Positions 21,841 to 35,226 of a stretch of DNA of 64,000 nucleotides are shown here, piece by piece. The translations under genes and the position numbers were made by a program. Positions within the stretch are counted from its first letter, which is position 1; every line of letters begins with the position of its first letter. Source of the DNA: Austropuccinia psidii (lineage: Eukaryota; Basidiomycota; Pucciniomycetes; Pucciniales; Sphaerophragmiaceae); contig JALGQZ010000008.1 in NCBI GenBank assembly GCA_023105745.1, forward strand, positions 43,955,618-44,019,617. The letters run 5' to 3'. The notes under the pieces were generated by a model. The model was not told where the DNA came from. It searched no databases and saw only the letters and a program-made list of their open reading frames with translations.

Positions 21841-24800
21841 AAAAGATGATGGAATAAAAATTTACTCAATTAAATCAATAATACAGGAATTTTAATTTAA
21901 ATGATAAACCAAAGATTTTATGTAATTAATGAGAAAGTCAAATGGCCCTTCTATAAATAGGTTTGTGATATCTTGGTGATATTTCTATTTAAACCTCTTT
22001 TTTGCATTTTAAATCCACATTGTGAGTCCTTTTTTAATAGTGCAAAGTGTATAAACATATCCCTTCTATATTCATGATTGAAAATTAAGCTGTTATTTGC
22101 TAAAAGGATCTCTAAGGCTCAGGTCAAGACATACACTTTATAAGTTTAACTCTGTTGACGTGGCCTCCTTTCGTTATAATTCAATTTATAAGGCTATCAA
22201 CGTTTTCCACAGTTTACAACCTTCCTTGCTGTCTTTAAAATTTGTTTCTGAAGTTTTGTAACTTTATTTATGTTTTTTTCTTATAAATATTTTCGAAAGA
22301 TTAAAATTTAATGAAGGTTTAGGAATTTTGGAAATAATAACTGAGTTGATATAAATTTTTAAATTGAGGGTTTCAAAAAAGGATCTCTAGAATATTAAAT
22401 AATCTTGAATTATTTGCAAGTAATTTGGAATTATTAAAGAAAAAAATTATTTTAAAGAGAACTGGTATTCTCAAGATCCTCCTCTTCATTAATGATAAAT
22501 TTATTTTTTATCTACGTCAGTGACTAATGTTTTACAATTGGTAATCAAAGATTTTTTTCATGCCCAATTTTTACATCAGATCCATTTGAAAACGTAATCA
22601 TTTTTTCAAATAAAAAGAAAACTTAAATTTATTCGCTGGTAGAAAACAATTTTTACTGTATAAGTTGAAGGATATTAAAAAAAGGAAAGACATAGAAGTA
22701 GGAAAACAAATTTGTATTATGAAGTTATTAGAATATTAAGTGTTTTCCAGTCGAGTCAGAAAAGATTGAGTATGATGGAAAACAAAGCAGCTTTAGAGAG
22801 GGGTATTATTGAACTTCAATGGCAAAAAATAGGGAAAAATTCTATTATCAGCCCAAAAGGTAGAATTTATGAAGTAACATAGGTGTATGGGATCACAAAC
22901 CCTTGAAACTAGGACCCAATTGGTAGCTACATAGGAGTTTGGTTTTGAAAATGTAATGGTTAGGAGAATTTTTACAAATAATGAAGGATGAATAAAAATA
23001 GGTGTTTTTTCTAAGGGAATACAAAAAATGTGGATACAGTTGAATTAAAAACTTGAAAAAATGAGATAAGAGCTGAAATAATCTTTTTTGCAAATCTAAT
23101 ATGTTCTCTCATATCTCAGCCAGCGATTGTGGTAGAGATTTAATCCATTTGTTAGATTTCTAATTGGTTAGTTTCATGCTTAATTGCTTTAGATCATGGT
23201 CAAAAGAATTTCACCTTGATTTCTGTGCTGAAGAAAGCTTCCATATTCTGCCTCAATTATTTTTTTACCTTTTTTATGTAACTCAAAAGTTTGGAGAGAC
23301 TAATTTTGTAAAGAGGACCCTTGGGATTTAGCAATCTCAAAGAATCAACAGATGAACTTAAGTTTGTTTTTTTATATTAAAGAAAATTATGAGCTCAATA
23401 TATAAGCTTTTTTACAAGGAATTTTAGTATAAGGTTAATCAAATATTTTGATTCTTTGAATGTTTTTTCAGGTATCCTTTTCTTTACATGTTCAATTTCG
23501 TTTTTATCAAACATTTTTCCTTTCTTATTGGCATTGTTAGTGCTTAATTTATTATAATCCTTTATAATATTGAGAATTGAAGAACTTAGCTCTCAAATCC
23601 ATTAGAAAAGATAAATAGTTTTTGCTCAATGTGAGCTATACTTCTATCAATTCTCCTCTTTTACAATTTTGGAAGGCTTAAAAGCTGAAATGAGGGTTGA
23701 AAGGTTTAAACCAAGAAGAGCTTCCCTTTCTCCAATTGTGAAATCAGAGTGGTTCCCTAAACAGAAATATGAGAATTCTTGTGAAATTGAAAAATTCAAA
23801 ATGAAACTACAGCGTTTTCTATTTTGAAACAAGCCAACAAATATAGAGCTTTATCACAGCTTTCTAGAAGAAATCTTTTTTACAAGTTCTTAAAGATAAA
23901 TTGGAAACGTGCACACACCTTTATTTTGCTTTTTTTGCTTGAAAGTCACTTTTTCATACTTAAAAGGCCTAAATTGATTGGAAACACAGAAGTAAGCTCC
24001 TACAGAAATTTTTAGGACCTATTCTGAAAAAATGCAGGGAAAAAGAACTTAGCAATTTTAGGTGATTCTTTTTTCTTTATTAAAACGATTTCCCAAGGGA
24101 ATCTTCCAATAAAGTCTAGCTCCAAGTGATAACTCATTTTCACAGTCAACTTAGTATCCCAAAATCCCCAGAAGAAATAAAGTCCAAATCCAATGAAAAC
24201 TGTAGCTTTACAATAGATATGCAGATCCGTTCAAGGAAGACAAAGAAGGTAATATTCTCATATTTCTATTTTATGTGAAATTAGAGCTCATTAATTGTTA
24301 TGGAAAGAGCTCCTTTATACACCAGATTACTTTTCAGGAATGAATAAAATCAAGATCTTCTGGAATCTCCACCAGAGATATTATAGCAAGCTTTATGTAT
24401 TCCTGAAGATATTTTCCTAAATATTTCCAGTGAAATGCTGAAAGGAGGTTTGATTGAGTACCAAAAGTTTATTTCAGTTTAGGAGCAGGTGATGCCCTTT
24501 CTGTACATAATCACCAATGGGAAGTGAAGACATCACTCAGCAGAAAGCTTCCAAAGAGGCTAATAGAAAATAAATAAGTCCTTTAATATAAAACGAGGTC
24601 CTTATGTATGCTTTGCCACAAATATGTAACACCAATAAATGGTGCCATTTTACCTAAATGCATTATTATTAACCTAAAATGCCATTAATTCCAACAGCGT
24701 GTTGGATAAAGTGTTGGGAAATTACTCCCCGCCAAAGTAAATGTGAATATTAGAGGTCCGTGGAGATTTTGGAAAGTTTTTGTTGCTCAGAATTTCTTTT

Positions 24801-27800
24801 TGGAAGTCAATTTTGACATTTCAATATCTCTCATGTGTGCTGGATGGTAGGGGAGTACTCATGATCCTAAAGTTCTAAAAAATCCATCAACTCAAAATTT
24901 TTATGTCCCACTGAATTCATATTATATATCCAATTTGAAATATACACTCAGAAAGGGGTTTTTGACTCAATATTGGGCCACCCACTACCACTAAAAAGGG
25001 AAGGCACAAGCTGGGTTAATGTGAATACATATGTAATATGGCTTGAAAAAATAGTAATTTAACTAATTAAAAGAGAAAATTCAGGCCTGATACCAAAGAG
25101 TCATTTTTTAGCTTGAGATATTCCTCTTTTCAAGATTTAGTTGAGAAGATGATTGGAGTTTTAGAATGAAGTTCACTTTCCTTTGTTGCCCATCAGAATA
25201 TTTTGTGCCAGTACAAAATAATATGTTTGATTATGATAGACAAAAAGAAATAAAATTATTGGAAATTACTATATATATATGTGAAATATCATTATTGAAT
25301 AATCTGATACTAATAGTTTTGATATTTAGAATTAATCATAATTATTTTATCATTGTTATAGTCACTGACATGAATAATAATAAGAAATATAAAAGATCTT
25401 AATGAGAAAATTATACATGTAATACAATAGCTTTTATCCACTTAGAGATAACACAAGCTTTAATAATAGAAGATGTTATCACAAAAAATGGGCATAGATC
25501 AATGTTATAGAGAAAATCTATCAAAAAAAACCAATTCTAAGATAAATAAACATAGAAATTTAAAGAAAATCATACTTATGATATTTATCTCATGAAAGAA
25601 GTAAAAGAGCCACATTTAAAGTATTAAATAGCTCTCATAAGTTAAAAACACTCCCTCAAATTGATATTCTGAAGAATAAGACCATTTTCTCAAGATAAGA
25701 CATGATTTAGGAATGCTTAGAGGAAATTTGCGGATTTTAGAGAAATTTTCAGACAGAAATCTTATGTAATAAAATCAATTATTTGTTATCACAAAAACAT
25801 AATCTAAATTTTAACATTTCAATAAGATAACCAAAAAATTATTTTCAATAATATAAGATTTTATATTTAACAAAGTATTAATTATTCAAAATTTCCGATT
25901 AATTGATTGATGATTATGCATAAAAATGGTGATGAAAGGCTTCTTTTATGCCTTCAAAAGTGGCTCTCAGTATCAATAATAGACATAGAAGACATGGTAA
26001 TATAAAAATTGACAAACCACACTCAAAAATAAAGGTCTTAAAATAAGGTCACTTATTTCTAATCTATTTTTGAAGTCACCAGTAATATTTGTAGCCCCAA
26101 GCAGCTTTAATCCTCATTTATGGAGATAAAACATAACATTTATATTGATATTCTGGTATTTTTCTCTAAAGCTCTCTATGTTAAGAATATAAAAAGAATT
26201 TTTCAAGTAAAAGTCTTAAGACCTAGATTTCTAATTAATTTTCTAAAATTTCCCCATTCATATCTAATTTGAGCTAAAGAGGGTAATTCCAGGGGAGATT
26301 AAAAAGGAGTTTTACTCATAAGATTAGATTGATTTTTGGAAGGTTTGACTATGGAACAAGAGGTAAAAATTTCCCATATTTTAGCCATTGTACTATGAAT
26401 GTCCTAATTTGATTAATAATAAGATTGAAGAGGATTATAATAACAAAGATTTATTTTAATTATGGAATAAAATTAATTTTATTATTGATGAATAATAAAA
26501 TAATATAATATATTGATATTTTTATGAAAATTCCTTAATTTTACCAAAAGTAAATGAATCCATAAACAGTTGTTATTTAATAAGAAATAAAAGTTTATAA
26601 CAGTAATATTGCCAAAATTAAAGTTATTACATAATATAAATAATATTTAGATTAATTAGAGAACTATGAAAAATAACTTGATATAATAATTTTCAATACC
26701 TTTAAGCCTAATAATAGAAATAAAACCTATCTAAATTGTATTTAAAATAAAAAATAAAGAGAATTTCCAATTTTCCTATTTTTACATGGGTTTAGAGATT
26801 TTTAGGTGAATCTCAACAAAAGAAATAAAATATTGGTTTAGAAATGCCAAAGCTAGTGATTACTACAAGAGGAATCTTTGGTCTTTGATAATTTAAGAGT
26901 TTTGTAATAAAAGAATAAAGAAATTACCTTTTTATTGAATTTTCATTGTATTTGATGCATCTGAGGGGGAAACACAGGAAGTAGAGGTCCTTTTATAGTA
27001 AGGATCATTTCTCCTAGTGACCAGATACCTTCAAGTAGACGTGTGCTGATGGTATCCACTGGAATTGATCAATAAATTAAGGTTTAGTGATGATTCAATC
27101 ATTATTAAGCCTTTTAATCTCATTATTCAATCATTTTTTAGAGTTAGCTCTGTAGCTATAAAATTTCTGAGATCATAGGCTTGGACTTTGATTTATTTTC
27201 TTTGATTTTGAGAGTTTCAATCATAAAGTATCAATATACACAAGTTTTATTGCTTATTTGACTGGTTAACTAAAAATAAGATTTGAGTTAGTTATTAGAA
27301 ATGATCATTTTTAATCCTTAACTTGAATCCTTAATAGCATTTAATTTTCTTGATGCTACTGAAATTAAAGGAGTGAATTCTGATAGATTTGTGTGTATTT
27401 AATAAGCCTTAAAGAGGACTTCATTACATCATTAAAACTCTATTTTTGATGATTTTTCTTGTAATCCATATTTTCTGTCAAAATTTGCTACCCTCAACCT
27501 CAAACCATTATTTCAAGGGGTTATCCAATGAATATCATAATAAAAATTACTTCATTCTTCATTTATGAACTATTAGAATATGAATCTCCATTTTTTGAGT
27601 TTGGACTACTTTTGATCTTGAGTGGGTAACAGCTATGGCTATTTTGCCTATTATCACCTTATATGTTATAACCTTGTTCATAAAATGCAAAAGAAAGTTT
27701 CCATCTTTCTTTTTACAGCTATCTAGTGGTATGTTTATCTTTTAATCAACTTTATATCATGTGTAATTAAAAATATATGAGCTAAAAGCAATGAATATAT

Positions 27801-28094
27801 GCACTAATTATAAAAGTGCATATATCCAGGTTATCTCAGTAAGTATTTGTTTTACAGATATGGAATAAAGTTTTGATATATGTGGTTTCTGACGGGGAAA
27901 CCAATGGTGTAATGAATTTCAAATCTTTACTCATTTTTTCCTGAGATAATCAAGATTTTGTACCTTTTTATGGCATTTTTACTTATTTTAAAATTGTAAT
28001 TTTGATTCTTATTACAAAAATAAGCTTTTTAAAGTTTCTTTGTGAACCCTTTGGATATGTGGTCATATCTCAAAGGATTTAGTTTATTACCACC
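21841..28094. other. AT-rich unresolved region, probably LTR and element relics
   Basis: About 6 kb of AT-rich sequence with only short chance frames (the longest, 25166-25402, has low-complexity Ile/Asn-rich content). The 3' LTR of relic E should occupy the right end, because near 28040-28094 the minus strand resembles the start of LTR B, with a CACATATCC block followed by CACAAAG. I see no supported gene, RNA or boundary elsewhere. Confidence 0.35.
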
Positions 28095-28224
28095 AAAAAG
28101 GATTGCACTGCAATCTGATATAGTTAATTGGGGTATCATCCACTGTCCTACCTCTTCAATAGGCTCTCTTAGCCTTGAATCTCAATAATGCTTAATAATA
28201 TTATTCTTTAGGTCTTCTTTAATG

Positions 28225-28814
28225 TTTAAAAATGATTAGTAATTCTTTAGCATTAGTTATATCTTTTTCAAGTAACCATTCATATTTTTGAGCTGGGTGT
28301 CTGTACCTCACAAGGTATTCCCTTTATTTCTTGTTTCTTGTCCTCGTTTCTATTAAGGACTTTCACAATTATCTTTTCTCCTCCTTATTCTAAAGGGAAT
28401 ATTTGAAGTGGTGGTTTATTTTGTGGGGGAAATAATTCCTTATCATTTGAGGTGGGAGGTTTTATTATAATTACAGGGAAAGCTGGGTGCTTGTTCATTA
28501 ATTCACCTGTTAACTCTGGATGTACAGCAATAGGGGCATGTAGGGCTTTCATCATTAAAGGTCCTGCAAAGGAATCTCTTAGTTTATTTGGTACTTTAGT
28601 GTTCTTTAATTTCAAATTCAATACTAAAGATAAGTCTCTTATCTTAAAATCAGGTGGTCTATGAAGTTTACACATCTTTCTTTTGCATACATCTATTTTA
28701 ATGATGTCTTGCTTTATCAAGCATTATTTTAAAACTGCTTTCTTTTGGATGTATTCCAGAATTTACGTTTTAAGGGTGAGGTAAGGTAGCCTTGGATTTC
28801 AACCTTTTTCCAAT
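28225..28814 (-). pseudogene. Integrase C-terminus and chromodomain-like tail of relic E
   Basis: The minus strand reads LEKG-stop-NPRLP at the right edge, then a basic linker, then NKLRDSFAGPLMMKALHAP (GPY/F module), KHPAFPVIIIKP and a decayed REYLVRY-like end with EWLLEKDI near 28260-28330. The best piece is a 111-residue frame at 28385-28720. It aligns to element B 39840-40440. The right edge is the target site of the solo B LTR. Confidence 0.8.
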
Positions 28815-30614
28815 TGTAAGGTGTGGATATGAAACTTTGATAAAATATCAAGTACTTTTCCTGTCCTCAAAATTTGTATAAGGTAAAATTATTTAAAAAT
28901 AGTAAGAAATAGTATTTTTAAGAGAACACACACCAATTTTATTGTTCTTAACTTTATAAGTATAAAAAAATAATATAATAAAAATTTATCCAAAAATACT
29001 CTACAAGAGATATTTAAGGCTACAAAAGAAATTTCTTCAAGAGCAATTTCAATTGAAATTAATTGAGCAAAGAACTGAAAGAAATTAATTAAAGAAAAAA
29101 GTCTTTAAAAAGATATTGAAAGAGAAAACAAGCCCAAAAGTGACCAGAGTGAATTTGGAAACAAAGTGACAAAGTCAACAATGATGAAAGATGCTTTTAT
29201 TCACTTTTGGGGTGGTTCAAGGGGTAAAAATGATTATAAGAGTTACAAAAAATGATTATAATTATTCTTTGACGTGGTTAAAAGGTTTAAAATTATTTGA
29301 AAAGGGTGGTTTGAATCTTTTATTGATTGGTTTAATGGTGTTTAAACTAATTATAAAAGGAAAATATTCTAACATGAAGAGAAAAGTGGGGCAAAGAAGA
29401 CATTCTTTTATAGCCATCAATTTTCTTACTCCAAAAGTAAAATTTCCTCTTGTCAGTCGTGAAAAACAGTCTGACAACAGAAAAGCCAATTATGGAATTG
29501 ATGAACCTTGTTTTAGACCAAAAAAGGGCTGGTTTAAGCCATTTTTTGCTATTTTTAGCCATTTTAGACCCTTAAATCAGCCATTACTATAGCAATACCT
29601 GGTCTAGAGCCTTCAAACCACGTCAGAATGTGTGTAAGAGGCGTAGAAGCCAGTTAAAACTGTTTTTACTAACATTGTTTTAACTTAAGGGTAGTTTTAC
29701 CCTCTTGGCAGCAGTTAAAACTACCCTGGTTGGTATCAAAACCTCATCATCAATTGAGTCACAGACCCTGTGACTCAATTCCAGGCCAAAAGTAATAAAA
29801 ATTTGCGTGGATTTTGACATCCCACGCCAGTCATCAAGGATTTTGGGGGTCTAGCTCCCCTTTAGAGCTAGAGTGTCTTTTCCCCCCCAGAATTAATATT
29901 TCCAATTTATTTTTTCTTGAATGCCTCATCATGTAATACACTTATAATTTACACATGTAATTCAATTGAGTTTTTGATTAAATATCTGTAATAATTGATA
30001 CCTCATATGTAAATTAAAGGTCACTTATGGAATACACATGCACATTTTGACATTTCAATTGAAAATACTTCAGTTCCTCATAACTTCTAAACTAAACACA
30101 ACACCTCAATTTTAACACAAAAATTGATGGTTAACACCACATGTAGTGTGAAATAGATTAAGCTAATGAGTATTTTCATACTTTTGTACAAAAAATACTA
30201 AAAACTTAATTTAAGCTTATTTAGAGTTGAGTTACAGAAATTTCATCCAGAGGTGACCCCACTTTTTTTTTATGAGGAATCCAATAGGGTGATAATTTCT
30301 TTCTGTTTATTTATTGGATAAAAAGTGATAATATATTTTATATAACTTTTCACCAAAAATATTGTAATTTCATAACTTTTATGAAAAATTCATTTTTACT
30401 TAATTTTTACAAGTAAAAATGTAATTTCATAATTTTAAATTTTATTGTAATTTTATTTTTCAATTATAATTAAATTTTCATTTTTAAATATAAATTTGTA
30501 TTTATATTTCAATTTTCATTTTTATAATATAAATAAATTTATTTTATTTATATTTGTATCTTAATTTATCATTTGTGGTCTTTTGGGTATATGAAAATAC
30601 CTCTAAGGCTCACA
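28815..30614 (-). repeat. Solo B LTR (1800 bp)
   Basis: On the minus strand it starts TGTGAGCCTTAGAG and ends CTTACA, matching both LTRs of element B over its length. Flanks are CCAAT (28810-28814) and CTAAT (30615-30619), a target duplication with one C-to-T change. No internal region is present, so it is the product of LTR-LTR recombination. Confidence 0.9.
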
Positions 30615-31763
30615 CTAATATTGAAGATGTTTTATCTGTTTATTAATGAATTGATTTCTTATATGCCAGTTCAAGAGCTGGTATTACAGTACACCAAGCA
30701 TGGGTAAAACAATAGGAATATTTGAATTATAGGAAATAAGAACAGAATGTTCTGATCATGCATTCTAGAGTTTGTATAATTCTTTTTGCTGGTTTATCAG
30801 TCTGAGGGTGATAGGCTGTTTAGAATGATAATTTTGTGCCAAAAAGGTGATGGAGTTTTGTACATAGAGCTAAAGTGAATCTGGGGTTTCTATTACTCAT
30901 GATATTCTGGAATAAACCTGTATGCTAATAGCTCTACTCCAAATCACTCTGGCTGTGTTCATAGATGTGTCATCTTTATGACATGGAAAGAACATTTGGG
31001 CTTTTCTGTACCTGTAAACTAATACTAGGCATTCATTGAAACTTCTATCTCCTCCTGGGAGTAGAGCTGCTACTCAATTTATATGGACTATTTCCCATGG
31101 GTATGCGGGCTCTTGGATTTGAATAATTATTGCAAATTTATTACATGTGGCTTTGTGTGATTTTTGGCATAGGTAAAAAGTTTGGCAATATTCTGCAACA
31201 TCATTTCTCTAATTTGGCCCCCAAGAGAAGGGTTTCACCCTTTAAAATGTCCTGTTTCCTGAGAGATGTCCAGAAACAACAATATCATGGCATCCATGTA
31301 GTATAGTGTTTATTAAACCTATATCTGCCTGTGTAATGACACATGTATGTTTGTCCCTATAATAAATAACTACATCAAGGAGGTGGAATATTCCTTCCTC
31401 TTGAGCTTCTTTTCATACGTCATCTAGTTTGGAAGATAATGATGGGTCTTTCCAGTCTTTAAACAAGAGTTGGCATGAAATATGGCAATTCTTGTATTTC
31501 TTATAGATCTCTTTGACTTGGTTAGAGAATTCTGTGCTAATGCCTGTGACAAATATTCATTCTATATAATTTTCTTCCTGTGACACCAATGCTGGGTTCT
31601 CAGGTGTATTTGCTAGAGCCCATCTGCTAAGACCATCTGCATTTTTATGAATATTCTCAGATTTGAGGACTATATTTATATTTCCTCTATATTTTTGGAT
31701 AGCAGTATTCTATCTCAGAATCTTTCCATTTGGTTTTTTCATGTTTGATAATGATTTTACAGC
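30615..31763 (-). pseudogene. Integrase core and RNase H end of relic E
   Basis: Minus-strand reading: RNase H end ([25 protein letters not shown]) at the right edge, then the integrase zinc-finger region (HGCHDIVVSGHLSGNRT), PWEIVHIN-stop-VAALLPGGDRSF, FFPCHKDDTSMNTARVIW and a decayed HPQTD block near 30800. Frames are broken many times. It aligns to element B 38690-39840. Confidence 0.8.
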
Positions 31764-32263
31764 ATTACTGTCACAGCCACTATCCAGGGGTAAGGGTATT
31801 TGATATTGGCCCCACTCAAGCTAATCAAACCAGAAATCCAATATGTGTATAAGTAATAAGTTTCAGAAAATCTTCTTTCTGAAACATGGATACAGTTTGG
31901 TTCATCAATAAAGCCTGTAAACACTTTTCTAGGGTGGCTTAACCAAATACAGTTTTGGATTCACAAGTCTGAAACTGTATAATCACTCAACTCCACCACA
32001 CCTCTTGTAAAGAACCTGTACATCAATACAGGAGACTTAATATCCAAATAAATTCAAATCAAGATTTATCTCAAGAAAATCCACTCTTTGGATCGGGGCT
32101 GGGTGATTCTCACATATACCAGCCCCTTTTTCTCCCCCCAGGGATTTTTAGCCAGTTAATTAATATAATCAATTTATTATTTAATAGATATTCTTACTTC
32201 TTATTTTGAAATGTACTTTTTATTGGTATTACGTTGGTCTTTTCATTTCCTCACCTGTTCAGT

Positions 32264-34089
32264 TGTGAGCCTTAGAGGTAATTTCATATACCCAAAAGAC
32301 CACAAATACAAAAATAACATATTAATATAAATAAAATAAATTTATTTATATTATTAAAATAAAAATCAAAATATAAATATAAAATTATATTAAAAATAAA
32401 AAATTAATTACAATTTAAAAATAAAAATACATTCAATTTTGTAAGTATAAAAATTACATTTATACTTGAAAAAATTAAGTAAAAATGAAATTTTAACAAA
32501 ATTGTGAAAAAATGAATAAATTTGGAAAAAAGTTAAATAAAAATTATTATAAATTTTTATCCAATAAATAAACACATAAAAATTATTTCACCATTGGATT
32601 CCTCATAAACAATCAGGTGGGGTCACCTCTGAGTGAAATTCTTGTAACTCAACCCTAAATAAGCTCAAATTAAGTTTTTAGTATTTTCAATACAAAAGTT
32701 GAAAAACCTCAAAACCTTAACTTAATTCACACCACATGTGGTGTTAACCATAAAATTTTGTGTTAAAATTGAGGTGTTGTGTTTAGTTTAGAAGTTATGA
32801 GGAATTGAAGTATTTTCAATTGAATTCAATTGAAATGTCAAAATGTGCGCGTGTATTACATAAGTGAACTTTGATTTACATATGAGGTGTCAATTATTAC
32901 TGTATTGTACTGTAAAATTGAATTGAATTACATATGTAAATTATAAGTATAATACATGATGAGGAATTAAAGGAAAATAAATTGGAAAGATTAAAATTGG
33001 GGGGGAAAAGGAACTCCAGCTCTAAGGGGGAGCTAGACCCCCAAAATCCTTGCTGACAGGCGTGGGATGTCAAAATTCACGCAAAGGTTCATCACTTTTG
33101 GCCTGGAATTGAGTTACAGGGTCTGTGGACTCAATTGATGATGAGGTTTTGATACCAACTGGGGTAGGTTTAGCTGTTGCCAAGAGGGTAAAACTACCCT
33201 TAAGATAAAACAATCATAGTAAAAACAGTTTTAACTGGTTTCTACGCCTCTGACACACATTCTGACGTGTTTTGAAGGCTCTAGGCCTGGTATTGCTATA
33301 GTAATGGCTGATTTAAGGGTCTAAAATGGCTAAAAATGGCTTAAACCAGCCTTTTTTGGTCTAAACCAGGGTTCAATGATGCCATAATTGGCTTTTCTGT
33401 TGTCAGACTGTTTTTCACGACTGAAAAGAGTAAATTTTACTTTTGGAGTAAGAGAATTGATGGCTATAAAAGAATGTCTTCTTTGCCCCACTTTTCTCTT
33501 CATGTTAGAATCTTTTCCTTTTATAATTAGTTTAAACATTGTTAAAAAAATCAATAAGAGATTCCAACCACCTTTATTAAATCACTTTAAACCTTCTAAA
33601 CACGTGAAAAAATCATTATAATCATTGTTTGTAACTCTTATAATCATTTTTACCCCTGAACCACCCCAAAAGTGAATTAAAGCATCTTTCATCACTGTTA
33701 ACTTTGTCACTTTGTTTCCAAATTCACTCTGGTCACTTTTGGGCGCGTTTTCTCTTTAATATTCTTTTTAAAGACTTTGTTCTTTAATTAATTGCTTGCA
33801 GTTCTTTGCTCAATTGATTCCAATTGAAATTGTTCTTGAAGAAATTTCTTTTGTAGCCTTAAAATATCTCTTGTAGAGTATTTTTTGGATAAATTTTTAT
33901 TGTTGGTAAAACAATAAATTTTTTCAATATTATTGTTTTATACTAATAAAGCTATAGCCAATAAAATTGGTGTGTTTTCTCTTCAAAATAATATTTCATA
34001 CTATTTTTGATTGATTTTTACCTTATACAAATTTTGAGGACAGGAAAAGTATTTGATTTTTAATCAAAGTTTCATATCCACACCTTACA
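32264..34089 (+). repeat. 5' LTR of element B (1826 bp)
   Basis: TGTGAGCC to CTTACA. The first 350 nt are extremely AT-rich. A TATA box TATAAAAG lies at 33465-33472, and downstream R/U5 sequence leads into the primer site. Confidence 0.95.
33465..33472 (+). promoter_or_regulatory. TATA box of the B LTR
   Basis: TATAAAAG in the context GGCTATAAAAGAATG; the 3' LTR has TATAAAAT at 41699-41706. It is the only clear TATA box before the likely start region, inside an otherwise conserved block. Confidence 0.55.
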
Positions 34090-34091
34090 TT

Positions 34092-34108
34092 TGGGGGCTC
34101 AGCCGTGA
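34092..34108 (+). other. Primer-binding site of element B
   Basis: TGGGGGCTCAGCCGTGA, 2 nt after the LTR. It is the same site type as in elements 1 and D with four or five changes, as expected for one tRNA or close isodecoders. Confidence 0.75.
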
Positions 34109-34313
34109 TATTTTACCTGTGACATTTATTTTCCTCTTTTTAAATCTTTTTTTCTTATATTGGAAAATTTAAAAACATATAAAAAATACTTATAATTCAA
34201 AAAATCCATAAAAAATAATTTTTTTCATATTATACGTGAGGCTTATATTTTTATTTCTTTTTTGAAATAACCTTTTTTTTTACTTAATTAATTGGCTTTT
34301 TTGTTAATTTTAG
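34109..34313 (+). other. Leader of element B with a probable intron acceptor
   Basis: The acceptor TTTGTTAATTTTAG ends at 34313, preceded by a pyrimidine run and CTTAATTA, like the branch regions of A and D. The donor is unclear: GTGACA at 34119 or GTGAGG near 34234. Neither follows an A, so splicing would give TTG or CTG and not ATG before TCTGAC. The intron, if real, is much shorter than in A and D. Confidence 0.4.
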
Positions 34314-35226
34314 TGTCTGACAACGTGGTAAGACAAGAAAACATTGAAACAGCCTCAACAGTCACCAGCATTGTTCCTGCAAGCACTATTAATTCAGACC
34401 ATAATAGTACTGTTATTGTGACTCAAAATAATCAACCTGAACCAATATCTTCTGAATTGATTAACTTGGACATAAGTAATACTCTTCAGAAAGCTAAGAA
34501 TTTGGCCAATAGTAAGTTTTTTGACGTAAAAATACTACTTTAAGCCTTTTTAAACCATAATTATGCCTTCAACCAGGTCAGGAGCCAGCTACAACCCCTC
34601 AAGCAGCTCCCAAAAAGGTAATAGATGTGATTATGGCAGAGGCCAATCAGGTACAGAAAGAAAAGGGTCAGTTGATGACTTCCAAACAACTAAGTTGGGT
34701 CATTCTGAAGCTGATAATACTATTTTACCTTCAAAAAGAGCTGACACCGCCACAACAAGCCTCTGTGGACATATACAAAGCCAGCCACAGTGCATACAGC
34801 AATGCACTTCAATTCAAGGAGTACCAGATCCTTGCAGACCTGTGGAAGAATTGCATGAATTCTTACCTGACAGTAAGAAAATTCCTGGGCCATCCCAGCA
34901 CTTGCAAATTGCTCAATGGATGGCATCCATTGATGGAGAAGAAAAACATGATGCTGTTGACACTAGAATGGAGGAAAAACAACCCTCCACCACCCAAACC
35001 AGTGCCAAAAACAGCCCCAGTGGCCAGCAGCAGCAATTCCAACGTGAAAAAGCAGCCACAAGCTCCAAACAAGGGCAAAGGGAAGGCACCAGCCCCCAAA
35101 CCTTACAGCCAAGGCTACAGGATTCCAAAGATTCAGCAGGATGCCATGGAAAATGTATTTCAGATGGCCAGAACCATGATGGAATTACAGAAGAAGGAGG
35201 AAGCCAGATTAAGATTCCAGAAATGA
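34314..35226 (+). CDS. ORF1 of element B, spliced, unknown function
   Basis: Exon 34314-34511 joins exon 34577-35226 by removal of a GTAAGT...CAG intron; the product is about 282 residues from the predicted NTG start to TGA at 35224. The N-terminus is Ser/Thr/Asn-rich. After the intron comes a Pro/Ala/Lys stretch, then helices with YQILADLWKNCMNSYL and LLNGWHPLMEKK, a Pro-rich linker (NNPPPPKPVPKTAP), the basic NKGKGKAPAPKPYSQGYRI and a last helix AMENVFQMARTMMELQKKEE. GW, NKGKGKA and MAR..MEL are shared with relic F and, more loosely, element 1. There is no catalytic motif. The start codon is unproven. Confidence 0.6.
34512..34576 (+). other. 65-nt phase-1 intron in ORF1 of element B
   Basis: Donor GTAAGT after AATA and acceptor CTTCAACCAG. 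Unspliced, the first exon frame stops at 34543. Spliced, an A/GT codon links it to the long downstream frame. Position and phase match the element 1 intron. Confidence 0.7.

Noticed and set aside
23824..24015. 63-residue frame next to other short frames
   Set aside because: No motif or context. It lies in the unresolved AT-rich region and is most likely chance.
25166..25402. 78-residue Ile/Asn-rich frame
   Set aside because: Low-complexity composition expected from AT-rich DNA, with no relatives in the window.
33330..33554. Antisense frame in the B LTR, also at 41564-41788 and, longer, on plus at 29191-29592
   Set aside because: It recurs only because the LTR recurs. Lengths and ends differ between copies, and it overlaps the TATA region. 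No start or composition signal supports it.
34563..35222. Upstream part of the long frame 34563-35387 taken as a separate protein
   Set aside because: Before 35223 it is the shadow of ORF1 in another frame, with Ser/Gln-rich nonsense. Only the part from the ATG at 35223 belongs to gag.
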